Shown here in pieces: positions 1 through 9,379 of a stretch of 64,000 nucleotides of DNA. How positions within the stretch are numbered: position 1 is the stretch's first letter; each line of letters begins with the position of its first letter. The notes under the pieces were generated by a model. It was not told where the DNA came from. It worked only from the letters and a program-made list of their open reading frames with translations, and searched no databases. The position numbers and the translations under genes were made by a program. Origin of the DNA: Lachnospiraceae bacterium (GTDB lineage: Bacteria > Bacillota > Clostridia > Lachnospirales > Lachnospiraceae); assembly GCA_910575075.1 (NCBI GenBank), contig CAJTCY010000018.1, forward strand, positions 1 to 64,000. Direction: 5' to 3'.

Positions 1-62
1 GATTTGAGTTCCTTGAATTCATCTTCTGTAAGGCTGATTATATATTTTCTGGGTCTTGCCAT
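1..62 (-). CDS. N-terminus of an IS630-family transposase (partial, runs off the left edge)
   Basis: The minus strand opens with ATG at 62 and reads MARPRKYIISLTEDEFKELK before the window ends. A start of the form M-x-R-P-R-K followed by a short I-x-L-T-x-x-E stretch is typical of the helix-turn-helix N-terminus of IS630-type transposases. Only about 20 residues are visible, so the family call rests on that short signature. A GGTG-type ribosome site lies about 8 bases upstream. The element would lie mostly to the left of the window. The 80 bases between it and the methyltransferase stop codon at 143 should contain its terminal inverted repeat, but I cannot define it without the other end. Confidence 0.5.
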   Translation of the reverse strand, partial: MARPRKYIISLTEDEFKELK

Positions 63-142
63 TGGAATCACCGCCGTTTTTTTCTTAAGTATACATCAAA
101 ACGGCTGTTTCTACCAGTATAATTTGGATATATATCAACATG

Positions 143-1285
143 TCAGTACACTAGTACGTCTTTACGCAAGCCATGCTCCATCAATTGGCTGATATGATTT
201 GTTGACATCATATCATTCCAATAAATAATTTCATAAGCGCTGCTGTTCATCAGCAAGGCTCTCAATACATATGCCTCATTATAAGCTCTTCCTTCTAAAA
301 TCCACCGTTCTGGATAGGTAAAGGGGTAAAGAATATCATGAATATGTATTAGTACACCAGATTTTAGCCTTGGTAAGATATTAAAATATTCGTAAATTAT
401 ATCCCCACCTGTTTTTGTAACATGTGAGGAATCAATAAACAAAATATCATTTTCTTCTAAACTCTCAAATTCACTCAAATCAATTTTCTGTACAAATAAA
501 CTTTTTATATCAATGTTATCATCCTTTTTTATATTTGAGAAAAGCCTGTCTGGATAAGGTTCAATACAAGTAATTTGTACATTTGAACAATTGCTCCAGT
601 ATTCTTTTGTATCTAACATTACGCAGGTAGAAAATCCACTCCCAATCTCAAAAATTCTTTGAGGTTGATATTCTCTGATCATGCTATGGAGCAATATGGC
701 GTCCCCGACGCCAAACCATCCATTATTTATTTTATACCGCAGATCACCTTTTTGCTGAGCGCTTAGATAATCATTGGCAAACGCTGTTAATTTAGGTATA
801 AAATGAAGCTGAACATCTGTATTTAGGTCCAGGTCTAACAATTCAAGATTGTTTTGCTGTCTGAACAATTCCAACTCACGGTACTGGCAATATGGAGATT
901 CATAGTGATTAAATGGAAAACACCTGGTATATTCTATTTCATTCCCATCTTTGGGAAAATAGTACTCCATCCAATGAATCATAAAATTATCAATCACAAT
1001 CTCATAGTGTTCTTTTAGCATTGCAGATACTTCTGGGAGCTTTTGCATCGGGGTCACAATACAGATCTCATTTTGTCCATGCGCACACAACTCTTCCAGT
1101 GAAATCGTTCGTCTATTTCCAATGGCCTTTCCCACCTGCTGGTCTGCAATTCCATGTACGCGAATCCCCTCACGCTCTAATACTTGCAGCGCAAGCATAC
1201 CTTCTTGTCCCGCTCCGTATAAAACGGTACCTCTTTCCTGCATAAGATTGTACATTTCTATTGTCTGTTTTAAAGATAATTTCAT
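143..1285 (-). CDS. SAM-dependent methyltransferase with N-terminal Rossmann-like G-A-G domain
   Basis: The 380-residue protein has two parts. Residues 1-105 form a Rossmann-like unit with the loop YGAGQEG at 23-29; the same kind of unit is fused to nine other transferases in this window. Residues 190-380 look like a class I methyltransferase of the Methyltransf_24 type, with FEIGSGFST at 212-220 as the SAM-binding glycine loop and FIDSSH at 283-288 as a metal- or substrate-proximal acidic motif. The start is supported by AAAGGA six bases upstream. It is the last gene of the minus-strand arm and follows the C-methyltransferase by 18 bases. It probably methylates a sugar or its attached group, but the acceptor cannot be read from sequence. 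No signal peptide is visible, so it is cytosolic. Confidence 0.75.
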   Translation of the reverse strand: MKLSLKQTIEMYNLMQERGTVLYGAGQEGMLALQVLEREGIRVHGIADQQVGKAIGNRRTISLEELCAHGQNEICIVTPMQKLPEVSAMLKEHYEIVIDNFMIHWMEYYFPKDGNEIEYTRCFPFNHYESPYCQYRELELFRQQNNLELLDLDLNTDVQLHFIPKLTAFANDYLSAQQKGDLRYKINNGWFGVGDAILLHSMIREYQPQRIFEIGSGFSTCVMLDTKEYWSNCSNVQITCIEPYPDRLFSNIKKDDNIDIKSLFVQKIDLSEFESLEENDILFIDSSHVTKTGGDIIYEYFNILPRLKSGVLIHIHDILYPFTYPERWILEGRAYNEAYVLRALLMNSSAYEIIYWNDMMSTNHISQLMEHGLRKDVLVY

Positions 1286-1303
1286 TTGTTTTCCTTTCTC
1301 TTG

Positions 1304-2536
1304 CTAAAAGATAGTTACCTCTGGAATAAACGTTATAAATTTGCAGTTCCATTCTCTTGTATATTCCAGCGTCTGTGCGAGCTCTTCCTTTAGGTTCCAT
1401 GCTAAAAAAACGATGTAATTCGGTTTGATCTCTCTAATTTTATCCAGAGAAGTAATGGGAATTCTTGTTCCTGGCAGATATAATCCCTGCTTTGCAACGC
1501 TGGAATCTGCCGCAAAATCAATAAACTCTCTTCCAATCCCACAGTAATTGAGGAACGTATTCCCTTTTGCTGCAGCTCCAAAGGCAGCAATTTTAGCTCC
1601 TTTTTCTTTTAACTCGCAAAGAAGCCTTAAACTGTCAATCTTGATTTTTAAAACTTTTTTACTAAAATTTTCATAATTGGCAACCTCTAAAAGACCCATT
1701 TCCTGTTCTTCTTTTAAAATGCGTCTTATAGTATCTGCGGTTTCATATTTCCTGTTTGTTTCTAGCGCTGCGTATACTCTCAAAGAACCTCCATGTGTAG
1801 GCAATTCTTCCACATCATATATTTTTAAAGCATGATCTTGAAATATTTTAATAACTGTTCCCAAAGAAAAATATGAAAAATGTTCGTGATATACCGTATC
1901 AAACTGATTATACTTAATGAGTTTCAGTAAATGAGGAAACTCTAAGGTCACGGTCCCCTCATCCTTTAACGCAACACGGATTCCCTCGACAAAACTATTG
2001 ATATCCGGAACATGGGCCAGTACATTATTCCCAATGATCAAATCGGCTTTTCCTCTGTTTTGGACTATTTCTCTGGCCGTATCCTCCGCCCAAAATTGAA
2101 CCTCTACCTCGATGCCTTTTCTTTTTGCCTCCTGGGCAACGTTTTCGGCCGGTTCTACCCCGCATACTGGTATCTGATACGGCTTAAAATACTGTAACAG
2201 ATAGCCGTCATTACATGCCAGTTCATATACCATACTATTCTTGTCAAGCTGTAGGCGTTTTACGATCATATCTACATAATGTTTACAGTGCTCTAACCAG
2301 CTTTTGGAAAATGAACTGAAATATTTATAATTTGTAAAAATATGTTCCGGTTTCTGATAGACTAATGCCTGTACCAAAAAACAAGAATGGCATACTTTGA
2401 CGTTTAAAGGATAATAATACTGTCCTTTATCCAAATCCTTTTTCTCAACATATTCATTTGAAATAGGAGAAAGCCCTAAATCGACAAATGTATGTACTAA
2501 TTCTTTTCCGCAAAACCGACAATGTTTATTATCCAT
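1304..2536 (-). CDS. NDP-sugar C-methyltransferase (TylC3/NovU-like)
   Basis: This 410-residue protein has the three-part layout of sugar C-methyltransferases. It has an N-terminal zinc-binding region with cysteine pairs C6/C9 and C49/C52. A central SAM-binding domain carries YELACNDGYLL at about 104-114. A C-terminal Methyltransf_14-like part has the loop AAFGAAAKGN near residue 300. Such enzymes transfer a methyl group to C3 of a 4-keto-6-deoxy nucleotide sugar. I chose ATG at 2536 because GAGGG lies seven bases upstream and the upstream stop codon is one base away. The neighbours make CDP-4-keto-6-deoxyglucose, so that is the likely substrate. A decayed copy of this protein's C-terminus lies at 29793-29912. 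Confidence 0.8.
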   Translation of the reverse strand: MDNKHCRFCGKELVHTFVDLGLSPISNEYVEKKDLDKGQYYYPLNVKVCHSCFLVQALVYQKPEHIFTNYKYFSSFSKSWLEHCKHYVDMIVKRLQLDKNSMVYELACNDGYLLQYFKPYQIPVCGVEPAENVAQEAKRKGIEVEVQFWAEDTAREIVQNRGKADLIIGNNVLAHVPDINSFVEGIRVALKDEGTVTLEFPHLLKLIKYNQFDTVYHEHFSYFSLGTVIKIFQDHALKIYDVEELPTHGGSLRVYAALETNRKYETADTIRRILKEEQEMGLLEVANYENFSKKVLKIKIDSLRLLCELKEKGAKIAAFGAAAKGNTFLNYCGIGREFIDFAADSSVAKQGLYLPGTRIPITSLDKIREIKPNYIVFLAWNLKEELAQTLEYTREWNCKFITFIPEVTIF

Positions 2537-2537
2537 T

Positions 2538-3497
2538 TTATTCCCTCTTTTCATGATAAGACGCTGACTTGAAATCTTGTATTATCCATTTTGCCGTTCT
2601 TTCAATGCCTTCCTCAAACGGAATAGCAATTTCAAATCCAGTATCCTTTTTTAATTTTGCCGTGTCAAACACCTCTTTTGAAAGACAGACAACATGATCT
2701 GTTATCTGGCCAAACCCCAGCGCTATCTTCGTCCCACCCTTCAGTTCATTTGCCACTCTGCCAACAATCCTGAGAAATTCTTTTAGTGGTTTGGCATCGC
2801 CTGAACCAATAAAATAATTTGTTCCATCTACGCCCTTTTCTGCAATCAATCGCATTGCACGGGCCACATCACAGACATGAACAAAATCGTAATACTGATT
2901 TCCAGCAGATAATGCGGGTGTATCACCCGCATATATTTTTCTGATTACAGTATTTACCAATCGCGCTGACTTTTCTTCCTCACCATAGGTATTGATAAGA
3001 GGCCAGAAAAAACGGATGCCATAATCACCCGCTTTTGCCTTCCCCATCCAGTGCGCGGCAGTTTTTGAAGCTTTGTACATGTAACTAAGATTAGAGATAA
3101 TCTTATCTTCTCTTGTTTCAACGATTGCTTCGGCCTCAGAAAGACTTCCGGCTCCAACAAAAGTACCGATTTTCATTTGATGCATTGCATCTATCAAATT
3201 TAATACGGCTTGTAAATTTTGAATCTGTATTTCCTGGCTGCGGGCCTCCATATCAGAAACTCCCTGCCACGCAATATGAAAAACTGCGTCAATATCCCGG
3301 TCTGGAATAAGATCCGGAAGCCTTCCTAAATCAGACAGATCACATGCAACGACTCTGACTGGCAGATGCATTATATTTTCAATATTTTTCGAACCGGTGC
3401 GAACCACTGCAATTGTTTCAACTTGTGCATGGACCAGCTCTCTTACTAAAAATTTACCTATAAACCCAGTAGCTCCAGTTACAATAGCTTTTTTCAT
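2538..3497 (-). CDS. NAD(P)-dependent sugar 4-ketoreductase/epimerase (extended SDR)
   Basis: A 319-residue extended short-chain dehydrogenase. The nucleotide-binding loop GATGFIGK is at residues 8-15, and the catalytic pair Y141 and K145 sits in YKASK. GGAGG lies nine bases upstream of the ATG. It is between the CDP-glucose 4,6-dehydratase and the C-methyltransferase, with one base between its stop and the latter's start. Translational coupling is likely. By position it should reduce the 4-keto group of the CDP-4-keto-6-deoxyhexose, perhaps after C3 methylation, to give the final CDP-sugar. The family also contains CDP-abequose and CDP-paratose synthases and epimerases, so the exact stereochemistry is unknown. 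Confidence 0.75.
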   Translation of the reverse strand: MKKAIVTGATGFIGKFLVRELVHAQVETIAVVRTGSKNIENIMHLPVRVVACDLSDLGRLPDLIPDRDIDAVFHIAWQGVSDMEARSQEIQIQNLQAVLNLIDAMHQMKIGTFVGAGSLSEAEAIVETREDKIISNLSYMYKASKTAAHWMGKAKAGDYGIRFFWPLINTYGEEEKSARLVNTVIRKIYAGDTPALSAGNQYYDFVHVCDVARAMRLIAEKGVDGTNYFIGSGDAKPLKEFLRIVGRVANELKGGTKIALGFGQITDHVVCLSKEVFDTAKLKKDTGFEIAIPFEEGIERTAKWIIQDFKSASYHEKRE

Positions 3498-3551
3498 TTA
3501 AGCCGCCCTCCAGTTTTCATAATCTTCTATAACAGAATACTGTCTGACGTA

Positions 3552-4622
3552 TCATATCTTCTGCAGGCTGCTGGAATAATCGTGAATCTGTTGCATCATT
3601 ACCGGAACAACGTCCCTTCCCGTTACATAAGCATGTATCCACTCAGCCGTTTTTTGCACGGCTTCTCTATAATTCCATACAGGTTTCCAGCCAAATATGC
3701 TTTTTATTCTGGAACAGTCAAGTCTTAAAAAGTTCGCTTCATGCGGACCTTCCTCTCCCTCTATGTTCCACTTTTGTTCATTTCCTGTGAGAACTTTCCA
3801 TTCCTCACAGAAGGTACTCACCAGTTTCTCTGTGGTAACGCAGGAAACCTCGTCTGGTCCTACGTTATAATTTCCTGCATATTTTATATCTTCACACTGT
3901 TTTGCAGCAATCATAAGATAAGCAAATACTGGTTCCAATACGTGCTCATACGGGCGCACAGAATAAGGATTGCGGAGTACAATTTCTTCTTTTCTTTCAA
4001 CCGCTCGCAGACAGTCAGGAATAATACGATCCGGCGCAAAGTCTCCGCCTCCAATGACATTTCCGGCTCTTGCGGTAGAAATGGCCGGACCTCCCTCGTC
4101 AGCAAAAAAGGAATTTTTGTAGCTTTCCGTTATAAGCTCTGAACAGGATTTGCTGTTGGAATAAGGATCATCCCCATTCAATTCTTCGTTTTCCCGATAT
4201 CCCCACTCCCATTCTCTGTTTTTATATACCTTGTCAGTGGTTACATTTAAAAAGGATCTCACAGAATCGCTCTGTTTTACACACTCCAGGACATTTACAG
4301 TTCCCATCATATTTACATCATATGTATAAACCGGATTCTTATAGGATTCCCTTACGATTGGCTGAGCCGCCATGTGAATGACAATTTCCGGACGGACCGT
4401 ATCAAATACTTTCCGCAGTTGTTCAAGATTACGAATGTCCCCCTGGAGGGAATGGATTGATTTTTCTATTCCGCTCAGTTCAAAAAGGCTCGGCGCTGTG
4501 GGCGGCTGCAGGGAATATCCGGTAACCTCGGCGCCCATATCTTTCAAGACATGGCACATCCAGCTTCCCTTAAAACCGGTATGCCCGGTTATCAAAACTT
4601 TTTTGTTGTGATAAAAATTCAT
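3552..4622 (-). CDS. rfbG: CDP-glucose 4,6-dehydratase
   Basis: A 356-residue extended SDR that converts CDP-D-glucose to CDP-4-keto-6-deoxy-D-glucose. The fold is marked by GHTGFKGS at residues 13-20; H-T-G-F-K-G is characteristic of RfbG. The catalytic TTDK lies at 128-131, and Y154 and K158 sit in YSNSK. Length and motifs match the family throughout. I use ATG at 4622 because GGAGG is ten bases upstream; an in-frame TTG six codons earlier has no such site. It follows rfbF by 24 bases, the usual rfbF-rfbG order. Confidence 0.92.
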   Translation of the reverse strand: MNFYHNKKVLITGHTGFKGSWMCHVLKDMGAEVTGYSLQPPTAPSLFELSGIEKSIHSLQGDIRNLEQLRKVFDTVRPEIVIHMAAQPIVRESYKNPVYTYDVNMMGTVNVLECVKQSDSVRSFLNVTTDKVYKNREWEWGYRENEELNGDDPYSNSKSCSELITESYKNSFFADEGGPAISTARAGNVIGGGDFAPDRIIPDCLRAVERKEEIVLRNPYSVRPYEHVLEPVFAYLMIAAKQCEDIKYAGNYNVGPDEVSCVTTEKLVSTFCEEWKVLTGNEQKWNIEGEEGPHEANFLRLDCSRIKSIFGWKPVWNYREAVQKTAEWIHAYVTGRDVVPVMMQQIHDYSSSLQKI

Positions 4623-4646
4623 TGTTCTCTTACCTCCCAATCGATG

Positions 4647-5420
4647 TCATTCCCACATTTTCCAGGGCGCCTGTCCGCTCTTCCACAGTTCTTCCAGTTT
4701 CTGCTTATCCCTTAAGGTATCCATGCACTGCCAGAAACCTCTGTGTTTATAGCACATTAGCTGACCTTCGCTTGCCAGATGTTCTAACGGTTCATGTTCA
4801 AATATGGTTTCGTCCCCGATGATATAATCCATGACCTTCGGTTCCAGTACCATATACCCTCCGTTAATCCAGCTCGTATCTTCTTTAATCTTTTCCCGGA
4901 AGGAGGTTATTCTGTTGCCTTCTATATCCATAACGCCGAATCGTCCCTCCGGCAAAACTGCTGTCAGCGTCGCCAGATTTCCCTGTTGCTGATGTTGTTT
5001 AACCACTTCGTTGATATTAACATCTGAGACTCCGTCGCCGTACGTCAGCAAAAAAGTTTCATTTCCTATAAATTCGCTGACCCTTTTGATCCGTCCGCCA
5101 GTACAGGTAGAATACCCCGTGTCCACCACGGTTACTTTCCACGGTTCAAAGTTTTTTTCATGTACATTAATTTTATCTCCCTGGGTAAAATCAAAAGTAA
5201 GATTACTGTTGTATATAAAGTAGTTTGCAAACCACTCCTTAATCACTTCCTGCTTGTATCCGGCACATATAATAAATTCATGAAAACCATAATGGGAATA
5301 TTCTTTCATGATGTGCCATAGTATCGGTTTTCCGCCTATCTCTATCATAGGCTTAGGCCTTAAATGACTTTCTTCGCTGATACGGGTGCCCAGCCCCCCG
5401 GCTAAAATCACAACTTTCAT
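4647..5420 (-). CDS. rfbF: glucose-1-phosphate cytidylyltransferase
   Basis: A 257-residue nucleotidyltransferase that makes CDP-glucose from CTP and glucose 1-phosphate, the entry to all CDP-dideoxy and CDP-branched hexoses. Motifs are LAGGLGTR at 6-13, the phosphate-binding signature, and RPKPM at 21-25. The length equals that of RfbF in enterics. The family start is MKVVILAGG, so ATG at 5420 is preferred over the upstream ATG at 5468, although the ribosome site here is weak. An imperfect inverted repeat (ACAGTG and CACTGT arms) lies just upstream of the start, at about 5428-5455. It could be structural but has no obvious role. Confidence 0.92.
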   Translation of the reverse strand: MKVVILAGGLGTRISEESHLRPKPMIEIGGKPILWHIMKEYSHYGFHEFIICAGYKQEVIKEWFANYFIYNSNLTFDFTQGDKINVHEKNFEPWKVTVVDTGYSTCTGGRIKRVSEFIGNETFLLTYGDGVSDVNINEVVKQHQQQGNLATLTAVLPEGRFGVMDIEGNRITSFREKIKEDTSWINGGYMVLEPKVMDYIIGDETIFEHEPLEHLASEGQLMCYKHRGFWQCMDTLRDKQKLEELWKSGQAPWKMWE

Positions 5421-5515
5421 TATATTTTCTGCACAGTGTACGATGGCCGTACGCACTGTTCTCCTCATGTTTTATTTTTCATTTTCCAAAATAACATATC
5501 CGCGTGTGACAAAAT

Positions 5516-6820
5516 TTATGGCACGAACTCTGAAATAATATACTCATTCAATTCTCTGTCAAAAAATACATGCTCGATCATCCCTTTTTCTTCTAATGTT
5601 TTTTTGACTTGTTCATGGTATTCCACACTGAGACCCAGGCAGATGCCGCAATTCTTCTGCTCGGATGTCAATTCTTCCACACTGTAAACCGGGCGCCCCA
5701 TCAGCAAATCTGTATTCTCCTTTTTGGCTGAGATAACAAAACCCGTAAACGATATATTCTGGATTTCAAGAAATTTTGCATATCTTCTTGCTATCGGTCC
5801 GGCGCCGTAAATTAATATTCCATGATGCTTTTCCCCCAAAGAACGTAAAGCGGCCTGCCATTCCCCGATCCGTTTTTCTCTTTCTAGAAGCGCCTGCTCC
5901 GGTGTCATATATGCAATTTTTTTAAGCACGTTTGTTGGTATGTCACAAATCTTTGGAAAAACATCTTCATATTGATGAAAGATGTTATCATCATAAATAC
6001 CGTCAATTCGTTTCTGCAGAAACGATTCTTCCGTTTCCAGAAGGGAATACTTTCCCAATTTAAGGAGAGCCGTCTCTTTATTCGTATAACAATCTGGCAA
6101 AGTTTCTATTGTATTGACCCAGTCGACACACAGCACTTTAAATAGTCGTTCATACCAGACCGTACGTTTTTTTAATTTTGAACGGTAACAGAGAGAGGCT
6201 CCGCTGATGTATTTCACACAAAACCGAGGCATTTCCAGAAACCTGTAAAAATAAAAACTGACCTGGCTGAATTCCAGATAGCCTTCTTTTAAAAATTTCT
6301 CTTCATACGTTTTCCAGCATACATCCTTGAGCATCGTATTACAGTTAAATAGTAATGCTCCCAGCAGAGTAGTATGCCATGCGCAATCCCCTAGATACTC
6401 ATTGCAGTCTTCGTACACTCTGGTTCCCAGACCTTCTCTGTCTGTTGCGTTGATGTGAACCATATCATATTGATGTGAAATCTGCGGAAGTATGGTATCC
6501 ATTGCTCTCAGGGGATAATGGATGCCGTCTCCGCACGGCCAAATAAAGTCGTACTGGTCTTTCATCTCATACTGCTGGAAAATTAAGTAAATCTTTTTAT
6601 AGACATTTACTTCTTCCGGAATACGAATATAATATAGAGAATCTATCTTCTGCTGATAGGCGGTCACTGTTTTCTCCGTCTCATCATCCGGGCTGGAATC
6701 ATAGATATAGATGTCAATGCTCCGTTCTGCATAACCTGCCGCATACTGTCCGAGAAATTCTTCAATCATATGAGGATGTTTATAGGTAGGGATACAAAAT
6801 GCAATTCTTATTTCTGACAT
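5516..6820 (-). CDS. family 2 glycosyltransferase with C-terminal Rossmann-like G-A-G domain
   Basis: A 434-residue protein. The first ~250 residues are a GT-A glycosyltransferase: the opening IAFCIPTYKHP is the standard family-2 first strand, and an acidic loop in YIYDSSPDDE follows. From about residue 333 a separate Rossmann-like unit starts with IYGAGPIAR and ends near the C-terminus with the pattern EHVFFDREL. The same unit recurs in this locus, and a detached copy of its end lies at 37571-37725. No transmembrane segment is seen, so the enzyme is cytosolic or peripheral. It is followed by rfbF after about 95 bases. The sugar donor cannot be assigned. Confidence 0.75.
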   Translation of the reverse strand: MSEIRIAFCIPTYKHPHMIEEFLGQYAAGYAERSIDIYIYDSSPDDETEKTVTAYQQKIDSLYYIRIPEEVNVYKKIYLIFQQYEMKDQYDFIWPCGDGIHYPLRAMDTILPQISHQYDMVHINATDREGLGTRVYEDCNEYLGDCAWHTTLLGALLFNCNTMLKDVCWKTYEEKFLKEGYLEFSQVSFYFYRFLEMPRFCVKYISGASLCYRSKLKKRTVWYERLFKVLCVDWVNTIETLPDCYTNKETALLKLGKYSLLETEESFLQKRIDGIYDDNIFHQYEDVFPKICDIPTNVLKKIAYMTPEQALLEREKRIGEWQAALRSLGEKHHGILIYGAGPIARRYAKFLEIQNISFTGFVISAKKENTDLLMGRPVYSVEELTSEQKNCGICLGLSVEYHEQVKKTLEEKGMIEHVFFDRELNEYIISEFVP

Positions 6821-6841
6821 GATTCTATCCTCCTGTGATTC

Positions 6842-8248
6842 TTAAATGTTATGTGCGCTTTCATCCTTCTGGTGAGACAGCGATGTGTCATGCCTGCGCC
6901 ATTTGGGAGCGCTTTGCCTGATCATGCGCATGAAATCAACTACAGCTATATCTGCATATGTTCCATGAATTTGTTTTTCAATCGCTCTGTAATAAATGGT
7001 ACTGGCCACTAAAACTACATCGATCTCATCTTGCTCTAAATCTTCAAATGCATGAATGTATTTATGCGCATCTTTCCATATTTCCTGTCCATGCTTTGTA
7101 TTGTCATAAACCTGAAAATCATATCCCATTCTTATTAATGTTGAAATCAGAGGGATACCTACCTCACCTACTCCCCACACGGCTATGCGTTTACCGAATT
7201 TTTGCTGTAACGTCGATAAAATATCTTTGATTCCAGCTTCTGTATTTCTGTCCATCCCTTCCTCAATCTGCATTTTGACAAAGGAAGCATAATCATAATT
7301 TTTTTCTGCAAATTTTTCCGGACAATATAAAAAATCTTTGACGATATTTTTTTCTGCACAAGATAAATTCCAATCCATCAGACTCTCGTCCAAAATATGA
7401 CCATCCAGAACTTCAAGCTTGCGCCGTATAGCGAACAGTTCATCCATGGTTAATCGATAGTTTAATTTCCACAATCTCATAAACGCCCCAGATATATCTT
7501 TGGCGATCATAAAATCAGATTCAGCAGTGTATTGCTTAAGCAGTCCTTTCTCCTGCATGATCTGGTATCGGCATGGCACCACATCAGTGATTGGTGAAAT
7601 GACAGAGCGTACACTAGTTTCATTCATAAGAGAACCTGCGCGGTTCACATAATAGTAATATGGTTTTTGAACTTTACATCGCTTTTTCGCATAATATTTC
7701 CATAAAGGTGTAATTGCCTCATCGGGATTAAGGATATTCTCCGGCATAAGAAGTTTATGTTTAAGTATAATTTCTCTCTTGATCATTTGCAGCCAAACTG
7801 CCCGTCCAATTAACTGGTGCCAGCAATCTATCTCTTCCTGCCCAATAAGCTCAGACGGGTACTCTTGTCCGCCTTCCATACGGATAAAATCATAAAACAC
7901 CATATCGGCATCCTGTTTTTTTGCTTCCTTATATATATCTTCGCATAAATGAATGTCCAAATAGTCGTCGCTGTCCATAAAGCAGAGATATTCTCCCCTT
8001 GCATGGAGAATTCCCTGATTTCTGGCTCCGCCGTCTCCGCTGTTTTGGGTAAGTGTTAACAAAATGACTTTCTCCGGATATTTATTAACATATTCTTGTA
8101 TTACTTCGGCGCTCTGGTCGGTTGACGCGTCATTTACACAAATAATTTCTATGTTCTGCAATGTCTGATTGACGCAGCTATCCAATCCTTTTCTTAAAAA
8201 ATCTCCTGCGTTATAGACGGGTATTATAATACTGACAGCTATATTCAT
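6842..8248 (-). CDS. family 2 glycosyltransferase with C-terminal Rossmann-like domain
   Basis: A 468-residue protein. Residues 1-230 carry the classic GT2 signatures: SIIIPVYNAGDFL at the N-terminus, VNDASTDQS as the nucleotide-binding acidic loop and FMDSDDY as the metal-binding DxD. From about residue 350 comes a Rossmann-like domain with VWGVGEVG, a variant of the G-A-G loop found in neighbouring proteins. Between them is a helical linker. The protein probably adds one sugar to a growing chain or a protein. It is spaced 21 bases from the next gene, which fits co-transcription. Its tail, rich in charged residues, is longer than usual for the domain. Confidence 0.8.
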   Translation of the reverse strand: MNIAVSIIIPVYNAGDFLRKGLDSCVNQTLQNIEIICVNDASTDQSAEVIQEYVNKYPEKVILLTLTQNSGDGGARNQGILHARGEYLCFMDSDDYLDIHLCEDIYKEAKKQDADMVFYDFIRMEGGQEYPSELIGQEEIDCWHQLIGRAVWLQMIKREIILKHKLLMPENILNPDEAITPLWKYYAKKRCKVQKPYYYYVNRAGSLMNETSVRSVISPITDVVPCRYQIMQEKGLLKQYTAESDFMIAKDISGAFMRLWKLNYRLTMDELFAIRRKLEVLDGHILDESLMDWNLSCAEKNIVKDFLYCPEKFAEKNYDYASFVKMQIEEGMDRNTEAGIKDILSTLQQKFGKRIAVWGVGEVGIPLISTLIRMGYDFQVYDNTKHGQEIWKDAHKYIHAFEDLEQDEIDVVLVASTIYYRAIEKQIHGTYADIAVVDFMRMIRQSAPKWRRHDTSLSHQKDESAHNI

Positions 8249-8278
8249 CGCATGTTCCTTTCTCTGTATACATTATAG

Positions 8279-9319
8279 TTAGGGCTTCATGATTACCAGC
8301 GTTCCGCATTGATCCGCCAGCGGAACTTTACAAAGCATTTTTCCTATTTCATTTTCATATGTTTCTACAGCGATTCTAACTCCCTCTAAAGATGAACTAT
8401 TAAAATCATGCACAAATATTGCTCCGCCTGTATTTACTCTTGGATAAAAATATCTAAGACCCTCTAACATAGATTTTTCAAAATCAACGTCAATAGACAC
8501 AAACGCATACGTTTCATTCTCTAATCCAATTGCCGTATCAGGAAACAAACCTTTTCTTACAATACACTGTCCTGGAAAAGCCATTTTTTTCATTACACTC
8601 TCCACAGAAGTATTTTTAAAATTATTGATAAGCGCTTCATTACATCTTCCAAGACGTATCTCCCTCTCGGCTTCGTCTGGATCAAAAGATTCAAATGTGT
8701 CAAATAAATATAATTTTCTATCATGAAATTTTGCATTGATGAAAGCTGAGAAAACTCCTTGGAATACGCCCAGCTCTGCTGTATTCCCCTCTATTTCCTG
8801 TTTGATAATCTCATTTGCAGCCAGCTCGAATGTTCTATATCTGAAATAGTCGCCCTGATAATTTGGTGTTAGAAACTGCTGGCTGATCATTAACGTCTTC
8901 TTTGTCAAATCTAGAGTATTTCTTCCTGTTATGACATACTTTTCCGTTATGCCGTGCATCTTAATCTCTTCATATAAAAGAGGAAATAGTTTCTTCACAT
9001 CAATATTATTCTGGCAAATTTCACGAAAATTGCCGTCAGCCCATTCCCAATTATCGACTAAAATAAGTTTATCCGTACTTATCTTAAGTTTTACGCATGT
9101 ATCGTAAATCTCCCTTCCACAACCATCGCCCGCACAAACTATCATATAATCATAATCTTCGTTTGCTGCTATTTCATGTGGTTCATAAACCTTCTTATCA
9201 AAGAAAAAATCCTTGCTCTTTTTTGTTTCAATAAATCCAATTATATCATCCGCTTTTAATTCGTTCTTTTTTAAATAGGCAGATGCTATTTTCCCTGTTC
9301 CCCAAATATAAATTTTCAT
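8279..9319 (-). CDS. TylF/MycF-type O-methyltransferase with N-terminal Rossmann-like domain
   Basis: A 346-residue protein. The first ~95 residues form the recurring Rossmann-like unit (IWGTGKIAS). The remainder resembles macrocin O-methyltransferases of the TylF family. It has TAELGVFQG as the SAM loop, then LFDTFESFD, and a metal-binding patch SIDVDFEK followed by FVHDFNS. TylF-type enzymes are Mg-dependent and methylate deoxysugar hydroxyls, so a sugar O-methylation is likely. ATG at 9319 fits the family start MKIYIWGTG; an in-frame ATG further upstream would add 11 unconserved residues. It sits between two GT2 genes on the minus strand. Confidence 0.8.
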   Translation of the reverse strand: MKIYIWGTGKIASAYLKKNELKADDIIGFIETKKSKDFFFDKKVYEPHEIAANEDYDYMIVCAGDGCGREIYDTCVKLKISTDKLILVDNWEWADGNFREICQNNIDVKKLFPLLYEEIKMHGITEKYVITGRNTLDLTKKTLMISQQFLTPNYQGDYFRYRTFELAANEIIKQEIEGNTAELGVFQGVFSAFINAKFHDRKLYLFDTFESFDPDEAEREIRLGRCNEALINNFKNTSVESVMKKMAFPGQCIVRKGLFPDTAIGLENETYAFVSIDVDFEKSMLEGLRYFYPRVNTGGAIFVHDFNSSSLEGVRIAVETYENEIGKMLCKVPLADQCGTLVIMKP

Positions 9320-9379
9320 TTTCACTCTTATCCACCTTTCCGCAAAAGACATTGATGTAACTAAACAGCACCTTGTCTT

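Noticed and set aside
4-192. Plus-strand open frame of 62 codons at the left edge
   Set aside because: It lies antisense to the transposase start and overlaps the end of the methyltransferase gene; no ribosome site.
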